Shown in pieces: positions 7,969 to 15,696 of a stretch of 53,203 nucleotides of DNA; position 1 is the first letter of the stretch; the number at the start of each line of letters is the position of its first letter. The notes under the pieces were generated by a model that had not been told where the DNA came from, did not search any database, and saw only the letters and a program-made list of their open reading frames with translations. The position numbers were made by a program, and so were the translations under genes. Source of the DNA: Isoptericola luteus (GTDB taxonomy: Bacteria > Actinomycetota > Actinomycetes > Actinomycetales > Cellulomonadaceae); contig NZ_JAIXCQ010000010.1 in NCBI RefSeq assembly GCF_020297055.1, positions 85,975 to 139,177 on the forward strand. Direction: 5' to 3'.

Positions 7969-8822
7969 GGGTGCTCCTTGCTGGTGGTGGGCGCTGAGGC
8001 TGACGTGGGTGGGAGGGCTGGGGAGGTCGCCGCTGGGAGGGCTGGGGAGGTCGCCGCTGGGAGGGCTGGGGAGGTCGCCGCCGGGAGGGCGGTGGCGACG
8101 GCGGCGGCGAGGCCGTCGTCGGTGGGGGTGGCGGCGACGGCGGCCACGGTGAGACCGGCCTCGCGTGCCGCGGCGGCCGACGGGCCGCCGATCGCGACGA
8201 CGGGCGTGCCGGTGCCGACCTGGCGTGCGACCTCGCGCGCCGCGGAGCCGGACGCGACGACGACGAGGTCGAAGCCGCCGTCCGTGGCGCGCCGGGCGAC
8301 GTCAGGGGCCAGCTCGTGGCGCACGGTGCGGTAGGCGGTCACGACGTTGGGCGCCCAGCCGGCGGCGGAGAGGCCGCGGGCGAGGGTCGGCGAGGCGAGG
8401 TCCCCCAGGGGCAGCAGCACGCGGTGCGGCGCCGCGGGCCCGGGCGGGGGGAACGCCGCGACGAGGCCCGCAGCGGTGGCGTCGTCGTCGGCGGGCAGCA
8501 GGTCGACGCGCACGCCGACGTCCTCGAGCGCCGAGCGGGTCGCGGGCCCGACGGCGGCCCAGCGGGTGGCGGCCCGCGCGAGGTCCACCCCGGCGCGGCG
8601 GGCGGCGTCGTGCAGGGCGCCGACGGCGTTGACGCTGGTCACGACCACCCAGCGGTACTCGCCGCCGGCGACGGCACGGGCTGCGGCGTCGAGCGGGGCG
8701 TGGTCGTCGGCGGGGGCCCGCTCGATGACGGGCGCGGCGACGGCGTCGACGCCGGACGCCCGCAGGCGCGCGACCAGCGCCGCCGCGCGCCCGGCGGACC
8801 GCGCCACCCACACCGCCGTCAC
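7965..8822 (-). CDS. hemD: Uroporphyrinogen-III synthase with a repeat-expanded C-terminus
   Basis: Closes hydroxymethylbilane to uroporphyrinogen III. HemD is poorly conserved, so the call rests on the fold pattern ([31 protein letters not shown] at the N-terminus, [50 protein letters not shown]) and on its place between hemC and hemB. GTG at 8822 overlaps the hemC stop as GTGA, giving 285 residues; a much longer open frame upstream is antisense or shadow sequence over hemC. The last ~45 residues contain four TSPALP units, three encoded by a 24-bp tandem repeat (8011-8082), and are probably a disordered tail not needed for activity. Confidence 0.88.
   Translation of the reverse strand: MTAVWVARSAGRAAALVARLRASGVDAVAAPVIERAPADDHAPLDAAARAVAGGEYRWVVVTSVNAVGALHDAARRAGVDLARAATRWAAVGPATRSALEDVGVRVDLLPADDDATAAGLVAAFPPPGPAAPHRVLLPLGDLASPTLARGLSAAGWAPNVVTAYRTVRHELAPDVARRATDGGFDLVVVASGSAAREVARQVGTGTPVVAIGGPSAAAAREAGLTVAAVAATPTDDGLAAAVATALPAATSPALPAATSPALPAATSPALPPTSASAPTTSKEHP
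8011..8082. repeat. 24-bp tandem repeat, three units, in the hemD 3' end
   Basis: Three head-to-tail copies at 8011-8034, 8035-8058 and 8059-8082, identical except for the last base. Each begins GGGAGGGCTGGGGAGG and ends TCGCCGC(T/C). The hemD strand reads AATSPALP. Near-identity of the copies points to recent expansion by slippage. Confidence 0.9.
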
Positions 8823-9814
8823 GAAGGCTCCGGCGCGCCGCCGACGAGCGGCGCGAGCCGCGCGGCTCCCTCGGCGAGCAGGGCCTCCGCCACGCGCACG
8901 CCGAGCGCGAGGGCAGCGGCGTCCTGGGCGGCGTGGTCGTCGGGCACCAGGTCCGTGGCGGCGTCGTGCCGGAGCTGCTCGGTGCCGTCCACCCGGGCGA
9001 CCACGGCCGCGAGCTGCAGCTCCCCGGCGTCGACCCGGGCGAGCGCGCCGATCGGGGCGGCGCAGCCGGCCTCGAGCCGCGCCAGCACCGCCCGCTCGGC
9101 GAGGACGGCCAGGCGTGTCGGGCGGTGGTCCAGCGCGGCGAACGCGTCGGCGAGGACGGTGCCGGGCGCCAGGTCCGCCGTGCGCGCCTCGACGGCGAGC
9201 GCGCCCTGCCCGGGGGCGGGGGCGACGACGATCGGGTCCAGCACCTCGCTGACGACCGCCGTCCGCTCCAGGCGGGCCAGGCCCGCGTAGGCGAGGACGA
9301 CCGCGTCGAGGTCGGCGTCCGGGCCGAGCGCGCGGGCCAGCCGCGTCTCGACGTTGCCGCGGATGTCGACGACCTCCGCGTCCGGCCGCGCGGCCCGCAG
9401 CTGCGCCGCGCGCCGGGGCGAGCCGGTGCCGATCCGGGCCCCTCGCGGCAGGGTCTCGAGCGTCAGCCCGTCGCGGGCGCACAGCGCATCGCGGGGGTCC
9501 TCGCGCTCGGGCGTGACGACGGTCAGGTCGTCGGGCTGCGTGGTCGGCAGGTCCTTGAGGGAGTGCACGGCGACGTCGCAGCGGCCCTGGAGCAGCGCCT
9601 CGCGCAGCGCGGTGACGAACACGCCCGTGCCGCCGAGCGACGCGAGCGAGCCGGTCTTGACGTCGCCCTCGGTGCGCACGCGCACGAGCTCGACCTCGCG
9701 GCCGAGCAGCTCGGTCAGCCGCCGGGCGACGTGCCCCGACTGGGTGGTGGCGAGCGCGCTGCCTCGGGTGCCGAGGCGCAGCGGTGCGGTTCCGGACGAC
9801 GTGGGGGTGCTCAC
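8819..9814 (-). CDS. hemC: Hydroxymethylbilane synthase (porphobilinogen deaminase)
   Basis: Polymerises four porphobilinogens into hydroxymethylbilane. Diagnostic stretches: LRLGTRGSALATTQSGHVA at the start, KTGSLASLGGTGVFVTALREALL, CDVAVHSLKDLPT, GTGSPRRAAQL, and GCAAPIGALA, which carries the dipyrromethane-cofactor cysteine. GTG at 9814 (VSTPTSSGTAPL) gives 331 residues, normal for the family; the open frame runs further upstream but into non-conserved sequence. It starts a tightly coupled hemC-hemD-hemB-hemL unit (each junction GTGA). It is separated from hemY by 85 nt, which may hold its own promoter. Confidence 0.95.
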   Translation of the reverse strand: MSTPTSSGTAPLRLGTRGSALATTQSGHVARRLTELLGREVELVRVRTEGDVKTGSLASLGGTGVFVTALREALLQGRCDVAVHSLKDLPTTQPDDLTVVTPEREDPRDALCARDGLTLETLPRGARIGTGSPRRAAQLRAARPDAEVVDIRGNVETRLARALGPDADLDAVVLAYAGLARLERTAVVSEVLDPIVVAPAPGQGALAVEARTADLAPGTVLADAFAALDHRPTRLAVLAERAVLARLEAGCAAPIGALARVDAGELQLAAVVARVDGTEQLRHDAATDLVPDDHAAQDAAALALGVRVAEALLAEGAARLAPLVGGAPEPS

Positions 9815-9899
9815 CCGTCCAGTGTCGCGCAGTCGCCGCGCCGGTGGGCAACCCACCGGCCGGCAGAGGCCGATCTCACACCACGCCGACGGGGCACCG

Positions 9900-11381
9900 T
9901 CAGAGGGCCGCGACCGTGGACTGCGCGTGGGTGACGATGGCGGCCAGGCCGGTGCCCGCCACCCACCCGCCGGTGACGGCGAGCCCCGGCGTGTGCCCGA
10001 CGGCGGCGGCGAAGCTCGCCACCTGTGCGCGGTACGCCGGGGTGGGCGGGGGCAGGGAGCCGTCCCAGCGCTGCAGCAGGTGGTCGCGGACGCGACCGGT
10101 GAGGTCCACACCGAGCAGCGCGGACGCGTCACGTGCCGCCTCGTCGGCGGTGGGCGGCGTCGTCGGCGACCCGATCCGCCCGTACGACAGCCGCACCACG
10201 TGCACCCCGGGCCCGGCGACGGCGCGCACGCGGTCGGCCAGCCACGGCCACTTCGCCGTGGAGTGCGTCAGGGCCTTGGCCCGCAGGCCGGAACCCTCAC
10301 CCGCCGGGGCTACGAGCAGCCCCGAGCCGCGGGGGGCGTCGTCGAGCTCGGGCGCGTCCGCCAGCAGCGTGACCAACCAGATGTCGGCGCCCTGCTCCGG
10401 CCGCGGCGCCGCGACGTCGACCCAGGGCTCGACCAGCGGTGCGACGTCGGGCGTCGCGACGATCAGCCGCGGGGCGCGCACGACGTCGCCTACCGCGGTC
10501 CGCACGTACCAGTCGCCGCCGGCGCCCGCGGCGGGGTCGCGCGCGACGTCGACCACCCGCTGCCCCACGCGCACCGCCGCGTGGATGGGGCCGGTCTGGT
10601 CCGAGGTGGGGGAGTCCGCGAACTCCTCGGCGCTCGCGGCGACCTCGCCGGTGAGGGCCTCGACCAGCGCGTGGATCCCGCCGCGGATGCCGCGGACGGC
10701 GGACCCGGCGGGCGCGGCGGCGCGCAGCTCGGCCACCGCCCGGGACAGCGAGCCTGTGCGCGCGTACGCCTCGAGCAGGCCCGGGGCGACGGACGCGACG
10801 TCGAGCCGGTCCAGGGGCGCGGAGTGGACGCCGGTCGCGACCGGTGCGACGAGGCGCTCGGCCACGCGGCCGCCAAGCCGCGAGCGCACGAGCGTGCCGA
10901 GGTCGGTGGTGTCGCCGACGACCCGGGGGAGCACCCGGTCGAGCGCCGCGCGCGCGACGCCGGTCCAGCCGATCGCCCGGCGCACGTCCGAGGCCCACGG
11001 CACGGACGGGATGCCGAGCACGCCGGCCGCGGGCAGCGGGAACGCGTCGCCGTCCGCGTAGCCCCACGCGGACAGGTCGGCGGGGGCCACGACGTCGAGC
11101 CCCAGCTCGTCGGCGAGGTCGGTCACCGCGGTGCCGCGCACGGCGAACGACTCGGCGCCGAGGTCGAGGCGCAGCCGGGGCAGCGTCGGGAGCACGCCGC
11201 CGCGGACGGGCCCGCCCACGCGGTCGGACGCCTCGAGCACCACCACCTGCAGCCCGCGGCGCACCAGCGTGCGCGCGGCGACCAGCCCGCCGACCCCGCC
11301 GCCCACGACGACGGCGTGGACGCGCTCCGGGGGCCGCGCGTCGGCGAAGGGCTCGCCGGGGGTCGCCGGCCCGGGCGTCAC
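9900..11381 (-). CDS. hemY: HemY-type protoporphyrinogen/coproporphyrinogen oxidase
   Basis: FAD-dependent oxidase that removes six electrons from protoporphyrinogen IX or, in the coproporphyrin-dependent route typical of Actinobacteria, from coproporphyrinogen III (CgoX). The N-terminal dinucleotide motif is AVVVGGGVGGLVAARTL with VVVLEASDRVGG. AESFAVRG, VATGVHSAPLDRLDVASVAP and the C-terminal TGGWVAGTGLAAIV FAD segment fit the HemY family. Length is 493 residues. GTG at 11381 overlaps the hemE stop as GTGA, so hemE and hemY are coupled. Whether it uses copro- or protoporphyrinogen cannot be decided from sequence alone. Confidence 0.92.
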   Translation of the reverse strand: MTPGPATPGEPFADARPPERVHAVVVGGGVGGLVAARTLVRRGLQVVVLEASDRVGGPVRGGVLPTLPRLRLDLGAESFAVRGTAVTDLADELGLDVVAPADLSAWGYADGDAFPLPAAGVLGIPSVPWASDVRRAIGWTGVARAALDRVLPRVVGDTTDLGTLVRSRLGGRVAERLVAPVATGVHSAPLDRLDVASVAPGLLEAYARTGSLSRAVAELRAAAPAGSAVRGIRGGIHALVEALTGEVAASAEEFADSPTSDQTGPIHAAVRVGQRVVDVARDPAAGAGGDWYVRTAVGDVVRAPRLIVATPDVAPLVEPWVDVAAPRPEQGADIWLVTLLADAPELDDAPRGSGLLVAPAGEGSGLRAKALTHSTAKWPWLADRVRAVAGPGVHVVRLSYGRIGSPTTPPTADEAARDASALLGVDLTGRVRDHLLQRWDGSLPPPTPAYRAQVASFAAAVGHTPGLAVTGGWVAGTGLAAIVTHAQSTVAAL

Positions 11382-12577
11382 AGCGAGTGCACCAGCTCGA
11401 CGACGCGGGTGAGCACGGTGGGATCGGTGTCGGGCGGGACGCCGTGGCCGAGGTTGACGACGTGGCCGGGCGCCCCCGCGCCGCGCGCGACGACGTCGCG
11501 GACGTGCGCCTCGAGCACGGGCCAGGGGGCGCCGAGCAGCGCCGGGTCGACGTTGCCCTGCAACGGCATCCGGCCGACGGCGGCCGCGGCCTCGTCCAGG
11601 GGGGTGCGGTAGTCGACGCCCACGGTCGGGTGGGTGATCCCGGCGTTCGTGAGCACGTTGCGCATGGCGGGCAGCAGGTGCGCCGTCCCGGTGCCGAAGT
11701 GGATGCCCGGCACGCCGGTGTCGCTGCCCGGCACGCGCAGGTCGGCCACGTGGGTCAGCGCCCGCATCGACGACGGCGCCACGTGCGCCTGGTAGTCCGC
11801 GAGCGACAGCGACCCGGCCCAGGAGTCGAAGAGCTGCACCGCGGACGCCCCGGCCAGCACCTGCGCGCGCAGGAACGCCCCGGTGAGGTCCGCGGTCCAG
11901 GCGGTGAGCCGCGCCCACGTCTCGGGGTCGGCGTGCATGAGGGTGCGCGCGGCGAGGTGGTCGCGCGACGGGCGGCCCTCCACCAGGTAGGCGGCGAGGG
12001 TGAAGGGCGCGCCGCCGAACCCGATGAGCGGCGTCGTCGACCCCTCCGGCGAGTTGTCAGGCTCACGTGCACCAGAAGGTGCGCGAGCGCCTGACAGCTC
12101 GTCGAGGCCTGCCACGGTGCGGCGCACAGCGTCCGTGATCGGCGCGAGCGCCTCCTCGGTGAGCCCCCGCTCGACCAGCCGCGCGACGTCGTCGGCCGTG
12201 CGGTACGGGCGGTCCATGACCGGCCCCACACCGGCCTTGATGTCCACGTCCACCCCGGCCAGGCGCAGCGGCACGACGATGTCGCTGAAGAAGATCGCCG
12301 CGTCCACACGGTGGCGCCGCACGGGCTGGAGGGTGATTTCCGCCGCCAGGTGTGGCATGAGGCACGACTCGATCATCCCTACCCCTTGACGGACCTCGCG
12401 GTACTCCGGCAGCGAACGGCCGGCCTGCCGCATGAACCAGACGGGGGTCGTGGCCGGGCGATCGCCCCGCAGCGCACGCACGAGCGGGGAGGTCGACGTC
12501 CGGCCGTCGACCAGCGGGTGGTCGGCGGGCAGGTGGACCGGGGCGGTGGCCGCAAGCGTGGGGGATGTCACGGTCAA
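11378..12577 (-). CDS. hemE: Uroporphyrinogen decarboxylase
   Basis: Decarboxylates uroporphyrinogen III to coproporphyrinogen III. Recognised from TPVWFMRQAGRSLPEYR, AAIFFSDIVVPL, PLIGFGGAPFTLAAYLVEG, QLFDSWAGSLS, GIHFGTGTAHLLP, VGVDYRTPL and LQGNVDPALL. A 50-bp palindromic element (12051-12100) adds ELSGARAPSGAREPDNS just before PLIGFGGAPFTL, a position where I expect only a short loop; total length is 399 residues. TTG at 12577 has a G-rich site 8 nt upstream; GTG at 12571 is an alternative two codons later. Divergent from hemA across about 43 bp. Confidence 0.95.
   Translation of the reverse strand: MTVTSPTLAATAPVHLPADHPLVDGRTSTSPLVRALRGDRPATTPVWFMRQAGRSLPEYREVRQGVGMIESCLMPHLAAEITLQPVRRHRVDAAIFFSDIVVPLRLAGVDVDIKAGVGPVMDRPYRTADDVARLVERGLTEEALAPITDAVRRTVAGLDELSGARAPSGAREPDNSPEGSTTPLIGFGGAPFTLAAYLVEGRPSRDHLAARTLMHADPETWARLTAWTADLTGAFLRAQVLAGASAVQLFDSWAGSLSLADYQAHVAPSSMRALTHVADLRVPGSDTGVPGIHFGTGTAHLLPAMRNVLTNAGITHPTVGVDYRTPLDEAAAAVGRMPLQGNVDPALLGAPWPVLEAHVRDVVARGAGAPGHVVNLGHGVPPDTDPTVLTRVVELVHSL
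12051..12100 (-). repeat. 50-bp palindromic in-frame insert, copy 3 (in hemE)
   Basis: Same architecture and length as the two copA copies, 11 kb away: GAGTTGTCAGGC at the left, GCCTGACAGCTC at the right, and a self-complementary interior (CACGTGCACC / GGTGCGCGAG). On the hemE strand it encodes ELSGARAPSGAREPDNS, aligning residue for residue with the copA peptides, in the same frame and orientation. Confidence 0.85.
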
Positions 12578-12620
12578 CGATTCTGCCCCCAGCCTTCCCC
12601 TCTCTTAAAGTTGGAGCACT

Positions 12621-14030
12621 GTGGCTCTCCTCTCTCTCACCGCATCCCACCGCGAGCTGGACCTCGACGCCCTCGAGCGCCTGTCCACCGGCTCGGCGTC
12701 CGTGGGCAGCGCCGTCGTCGGCGGGTGCGAGCCCGTGCGGGGCGCCGTGGTGATCTCCACGTGCAACCGGTTCGAGCTGTACCTGGACGTCGAGGCGCCC
12801 CTGGACGGCACCGGCGTCCGGCACGCGACCGGGCACGTCGCCGAGCTCGTGGCCGCCGCCTCCGGGGTCTCACCGCGCGTCGCGGCCGCGTCGTTCACCG
12901 TGCGCACCGGCACCGAGGTGACCGAGCACCTGTTCTCCGTCGCCTCCGGGCTGGACTCGATGGTGGTGGGCGAGCGGGAGATCGCCGGCCAGGTCAAGCG
13001 CTCCCTCGCAGAGGCGCGCACCGACCGGACCACGTCCAAGACCCTCGAGCTGCTGTTCCAGACCGCGTCGCGGACCTCCAAGCAGGTGGGCACCCGCACG
13101 GCGCTCGGCGCCGCGGGCCGCTCCGTCGTCTCGCTCGGCCTGGACCTGGCGGAGCGCGACCTCGCCGCGCCGCCGTGGCACGACACGACCGTCGTCCTCA
13201 TCGGGACCGGCTCGTACGCCGGGGCGTCCGTCGCGGCGCTGCGGTCGCGCGGCTGCACCGACGTGCGCGTCTACTCGCAGTCCGGCCGCGCCGAGGCGTT
13301 CGCCGCGTCGCACGACGTCGAGGCCGCCGCCGACCTCGTGACCGCGCTGGCCGACGCCGACCTCGTGGTGTCCTGCTCCGGCGCGCGCGGCCGGGGCCGG
13401 GCCGCGGCCGGCAGCGACGTGCAGCCCGAGGCGTCGCTGGAGTACGTGCTCGACGCCGCCGCGGTGGTGCGCTCGCGCGAGCGCGCGGCGGCGACGGCGG
13501 GCGACCCCTCCACGGGCTCGGGGCGGCGGGAGCCGGAGCGGCCGCTGGTCGTGCTCGACCTGGCGCTGCACCGCGACGTCGACCCGCGGGTCGCCGACGT
13601 CGAGGGCGTGCTGCTCTACGACCTGGGCACCCTCAAGGCGAACGCCCCGGCGGCCGCGAGCGGCGTCGTCACGGCCGCGCGGCAGATCGTGGCCGACGCG
13701 GTCGAGGCCTTCGAGGAGAGCCGGCTGGGCCGTGCCGCGGACGCCGCGGTCGTGGCCCTGCTCGACGAGGCCGAGGTGCGGGTCCGCGCGGAGATCGACG
13801 CCGCGACCGCGCAGCTGACGGCCGAGCTCGAGTCGCGGGGCGAGGAGGTCGACGAGTCCGACCTCGACGCCATCGCGCGCGACGTGCGGCGGCGCGTGCA
13901 CTCCGCGCTGCATGAGCGGATCGTGGCGGTGCGGGCGCAGGCGCTCGCCCGTGCCCGCGCTCACGAGGCGGCCGTCGTCGCGGGCGCGGAGGCCCTCACC
14001 TGCGGCGCCGGGGAACCCTCCGCGCGCTGA
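12621..14030 (+). CDS. hemA: Glutamyl-tRNA reductase
   Basis: NADPH-dependent reduction of glutamyl-tRNA(Glu) to glutamate-1-semialdehyde, the committed step of C5 haem synthesis. The catalytic cysteine lies in VISTCNRFELY (near residue 50). VASGLDSMVVGEREIAGQVKRSL and the nucleotide-binding VVLIGTGSYAG (near 195) are diagnostic, and the C-terminal helical dimerisation region is present. Length is 469 residues. The spot where many family members have a histidine at SHR/NHR is here LTASHRELDLD. A Gly/Arg/Ala-rich stretch at ~255-305 is longer than usual and low in complexity. GTG start at 12621 with GGAG just upstream. Confidence 0.95.
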   Translation: MALLSLTASHRELDLDALERLSTGSASVGSAVVGGCEPVRGAVVISTCNRFELYLDVEAPLDGTGVRHATGHVAELVAAASGVSPRVAAASFTVRTGTEVTEHLFSVASGLDSMVVGEREIAGQVKRSLAEARTDRTTSKTLELLFQTASRTSKQVGTRTALGAAGRSVVSLGLDLAERDLAAPPWHDTTVVLIGTGSYAGASVAALRSRGCTDVRVYSQSGRAEAFAASHDVEAAADLVTALADADLVVSCSGARGRGRAAAGSDVQPEASLEYVLDAAAVVRSRERAAATAGDPSTGSGRREPERPLVVLDLALHRDVDPRVADVEGVLLYDLGTLKANAPAAASGVVTAARQIVADAVEAFEESRLGRAADAAVVALLDEAEVRVRAEIDAATAQLTAELESRGEEVDESDLDAIARDVRRRVHSALHERIVAVRAQALARARAHEAAVVAGAEALTCGAGEPSAR

Positions 14031-14229
14031 CGTCCCGGCGCGGGGCCGTGACCTGGCCGAGCCGGTCGGAACGTCCGGTTCGGCGGTCGTATCCGCGCAT
14101 CAGCCGCTTTCGCCGCGCGGACCGTGCTTTCCCGCACTAGCGTGCGAATCGCGGCGATCCGGTCAGCGTCTCGCGTCTCAGGGGCCGGGTGCCCGCCGCG
14201 ATCCGACGCAACGGAAGGGCGCCACCGAG

Positions 14230-14610
14230 ATGGACAGCTTCTGGGATTACATCTGGTACCTCGTCTGGATCTTCCTCTTCATCGCCTACCTCATGGTGCT
14301 GTTCCAGATCCTCACGGACCTGTTCCGGGACAGGGAGCTCTCGGGCTGGTGGAAGGCGGTGTGGGTGATCTTCCTGATCTTCCTGCCGATGCTGACGGCC
14401 CTGGTCTACCTCATCGCCCGCGGCCGCGGGATGGCGGAACGACAGGTCTCCGCGGTGAGGTCGGCGAAGGCGGACACCGAGGCGTACATCCAGTCGGTGG
14501 CGCAGCAGGCCTCGCCCGCCGACCAGATCGCCTCGGCCAAGGGACTCCTGGACTCGGGTGCGATCACCCCGGAGGAGTTCGAGCGGCTCAAGTCCAAGGC
14601 CCTGGCGTGA
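14230..14610 (+). CDS. Small membrane protein with PLDc_N-like helices and SHOCT domain
   Basis: A 126-residue protein with two N-terminal membrane helices (YIWYLVWIFLFIAYLMVLFQIL and WWKAVWVIFLIFLPMLTALVYLIARG), the PLDc_N pattern. A C-terminal SHOCT domain (DQIASAKGLLDSGAITPEEFERLKSKAL) follows. The SHOCT module is a short helical hairpin often found at the ends of membrane proteins and thought to mediate oligomerisation. ATG at 14230 follows GGAAGGG. The longer open frame beginning inside hemA is not real. Function unknown. It stands alone between hemA and a strong terminator. Confidence 0.82.
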   Translation: MDSFWDYIWYLVWIFLFIAYLMVLFQILTDLFRDRELSGWWKAVWVIFLIFLPMLTALVYLIARGRGMAERQVSAVRSAKADTEAYIQSVAQQASPADQIASAKGLLDSGAITPEEFERLKSKALA

Positions 14611-14652
14611 CGGGGCGCCGGCGCTGACCGGAGGTTCATGACCCGGGCCGAC

Positions 14653-14686
14653 GACGGCGCCCTCCCCCGCGGGGGAGGGCGCCGTC
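14653..14686. terminator. 16-bp perfect stem terminator
   Basis: GACGGCGCCCTCCCCC (14653-14668) pairs perfectly with 14671-14686 across a 2-nt loop, 40 nt after the SHOCT protein and 44 nt before the Ppx/GppA start. It lacks a long T-tract, as is common in high-GC Actinobacteria. Confidence 0.8.
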
Positions 14687-14729
14687 CTCACCTGCCCACG
14701 TACGCTCGGCACCGACCCACGGAGGCACG

Positions 14730-15653
14730 ATGCGGCTCGGCGTGATCGACATCGGTTCCAACACGGTGCACCTGCTCGTCATGGACGCCCGGCCGGGTGC
14801 CCGCCCCGTCCCCCAGGCGTCGGTCAAGACGACCGTGCGCCTCATGCGGTACCTCCAGCCCGACGGCTCCGTGTCCGACGAGGGGGTGGCCGCGCTCGAC
14901 GCGGCGGTGCGGACGGCGGCGTCGGCGGGTCGGGAGCACGCCACCGACGAGACGATGGCCCTGGCGACGTCGGCGCTGCGGGAGGCGACGAACGGGCCGG
15001 AGGTCCTCGCGACCCTGTCCGAGCGGGCGGGGGTGCCGATCGAGGTGCTCTCCGGCACGGACGAGGCGCGGCTGACGTTCCTGGCCGCCCGGCGCTGGTA
15101 CGGCTGGGGTGCGGGCCGGCTGCTCGTGCTCGACATCGGCGGTGGGTCGCTGGAGATCTGCTCCGGGGTGGACGAGGAGCCCGACCTCGCGCTGTCCCTG
15201 CCGTGGGGCGCCGGCCGGGCGACGGTGGAGCACCTGCCCGACGACCCGCCCGGGCCCGAGCGGGTCGAGGCCCTGCGCGGGCTCTTGCGCGCGGCGCTGG
15301 AGCCCGTGGCGCGACAGCTTGCGGCGCTCCCGTCGCCGGACCACGTCGTCGCGACGTCGAAGACGTTCCGTTCGCTCGCACGCCTGGCCGGGTCGCGCGT
15401 CGACACCGTCGGTCCGGGCGACTCCTGGCGGCTGCGGCGCCGCGACCTCGCGGACTGGGTGCCGCGGCTGGCGAAGATCCCTGCCGAGGGCCGCACCGCC
15501 CTGCCCGGCATCACCCCGGAGCGGACCTTCCAGATCGTCGCCGGCGGCGTCGTCGCCACCGAGACGATGCGTGCGCTCGGCGTGGACGAGGTCGAGATCT
15601 GCCCGTGGGCGCTGCGCGAGGGCGCCATCCTGCAGCGCCTCGACCACCTCTGA
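14730..15653 (+). CDS. Ppx/GppA family exopolyphosphatase
   Basis: A 307-residue member of the ASKHA ATPase-fold phosphatases that cleave inorganic polyphosphate or the pentaphosphate pppGpp. The N-terminal MRLGVIDIGSNTVHLLV and the central LLVLDIGGGSLEI are the two phosphate-binding loops. EVLSGTDEARLTF and WALREGAIL also fit. It is the short two-domain form (~300 residues) common in Actinobacteria, without the HD-like C-terminal domains of E. coli Ppx. Substrate preference cannot be read from sequence. Convergent with the downstream CoA-transferase gene. Confidence 0.9.
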   Translation: MRLGVIDIGSNTVHLLVMDARPGARPVPQASVKTTVRLMRYLQPDGSVSDEGVAALDAAVRTAASAGREHATDETMALATSALREATNGPEVLATLSERAGVPIEVLSGTDEARLTFLAARRWYGWGAGRLLVLDIGGGSLEICSGVDEEPDLALSLPWGAGRATVEHLPDDPPGPERVEALRGLLRAALEPVARQLAALPSPDHVVATSKTFRSLARLAGSRVDTVGPGDSWRLRRRDLADWVPRLAKIPAEGRTALPGITPERTFQIVAGGVVATETMRALGVDEVEICPWALREGAILQRLDHL

Positions 15654-15696
15654 CGCGCCCCGACGTCGCCCTGTCCGGCGCGCAGGATGGGCATGG

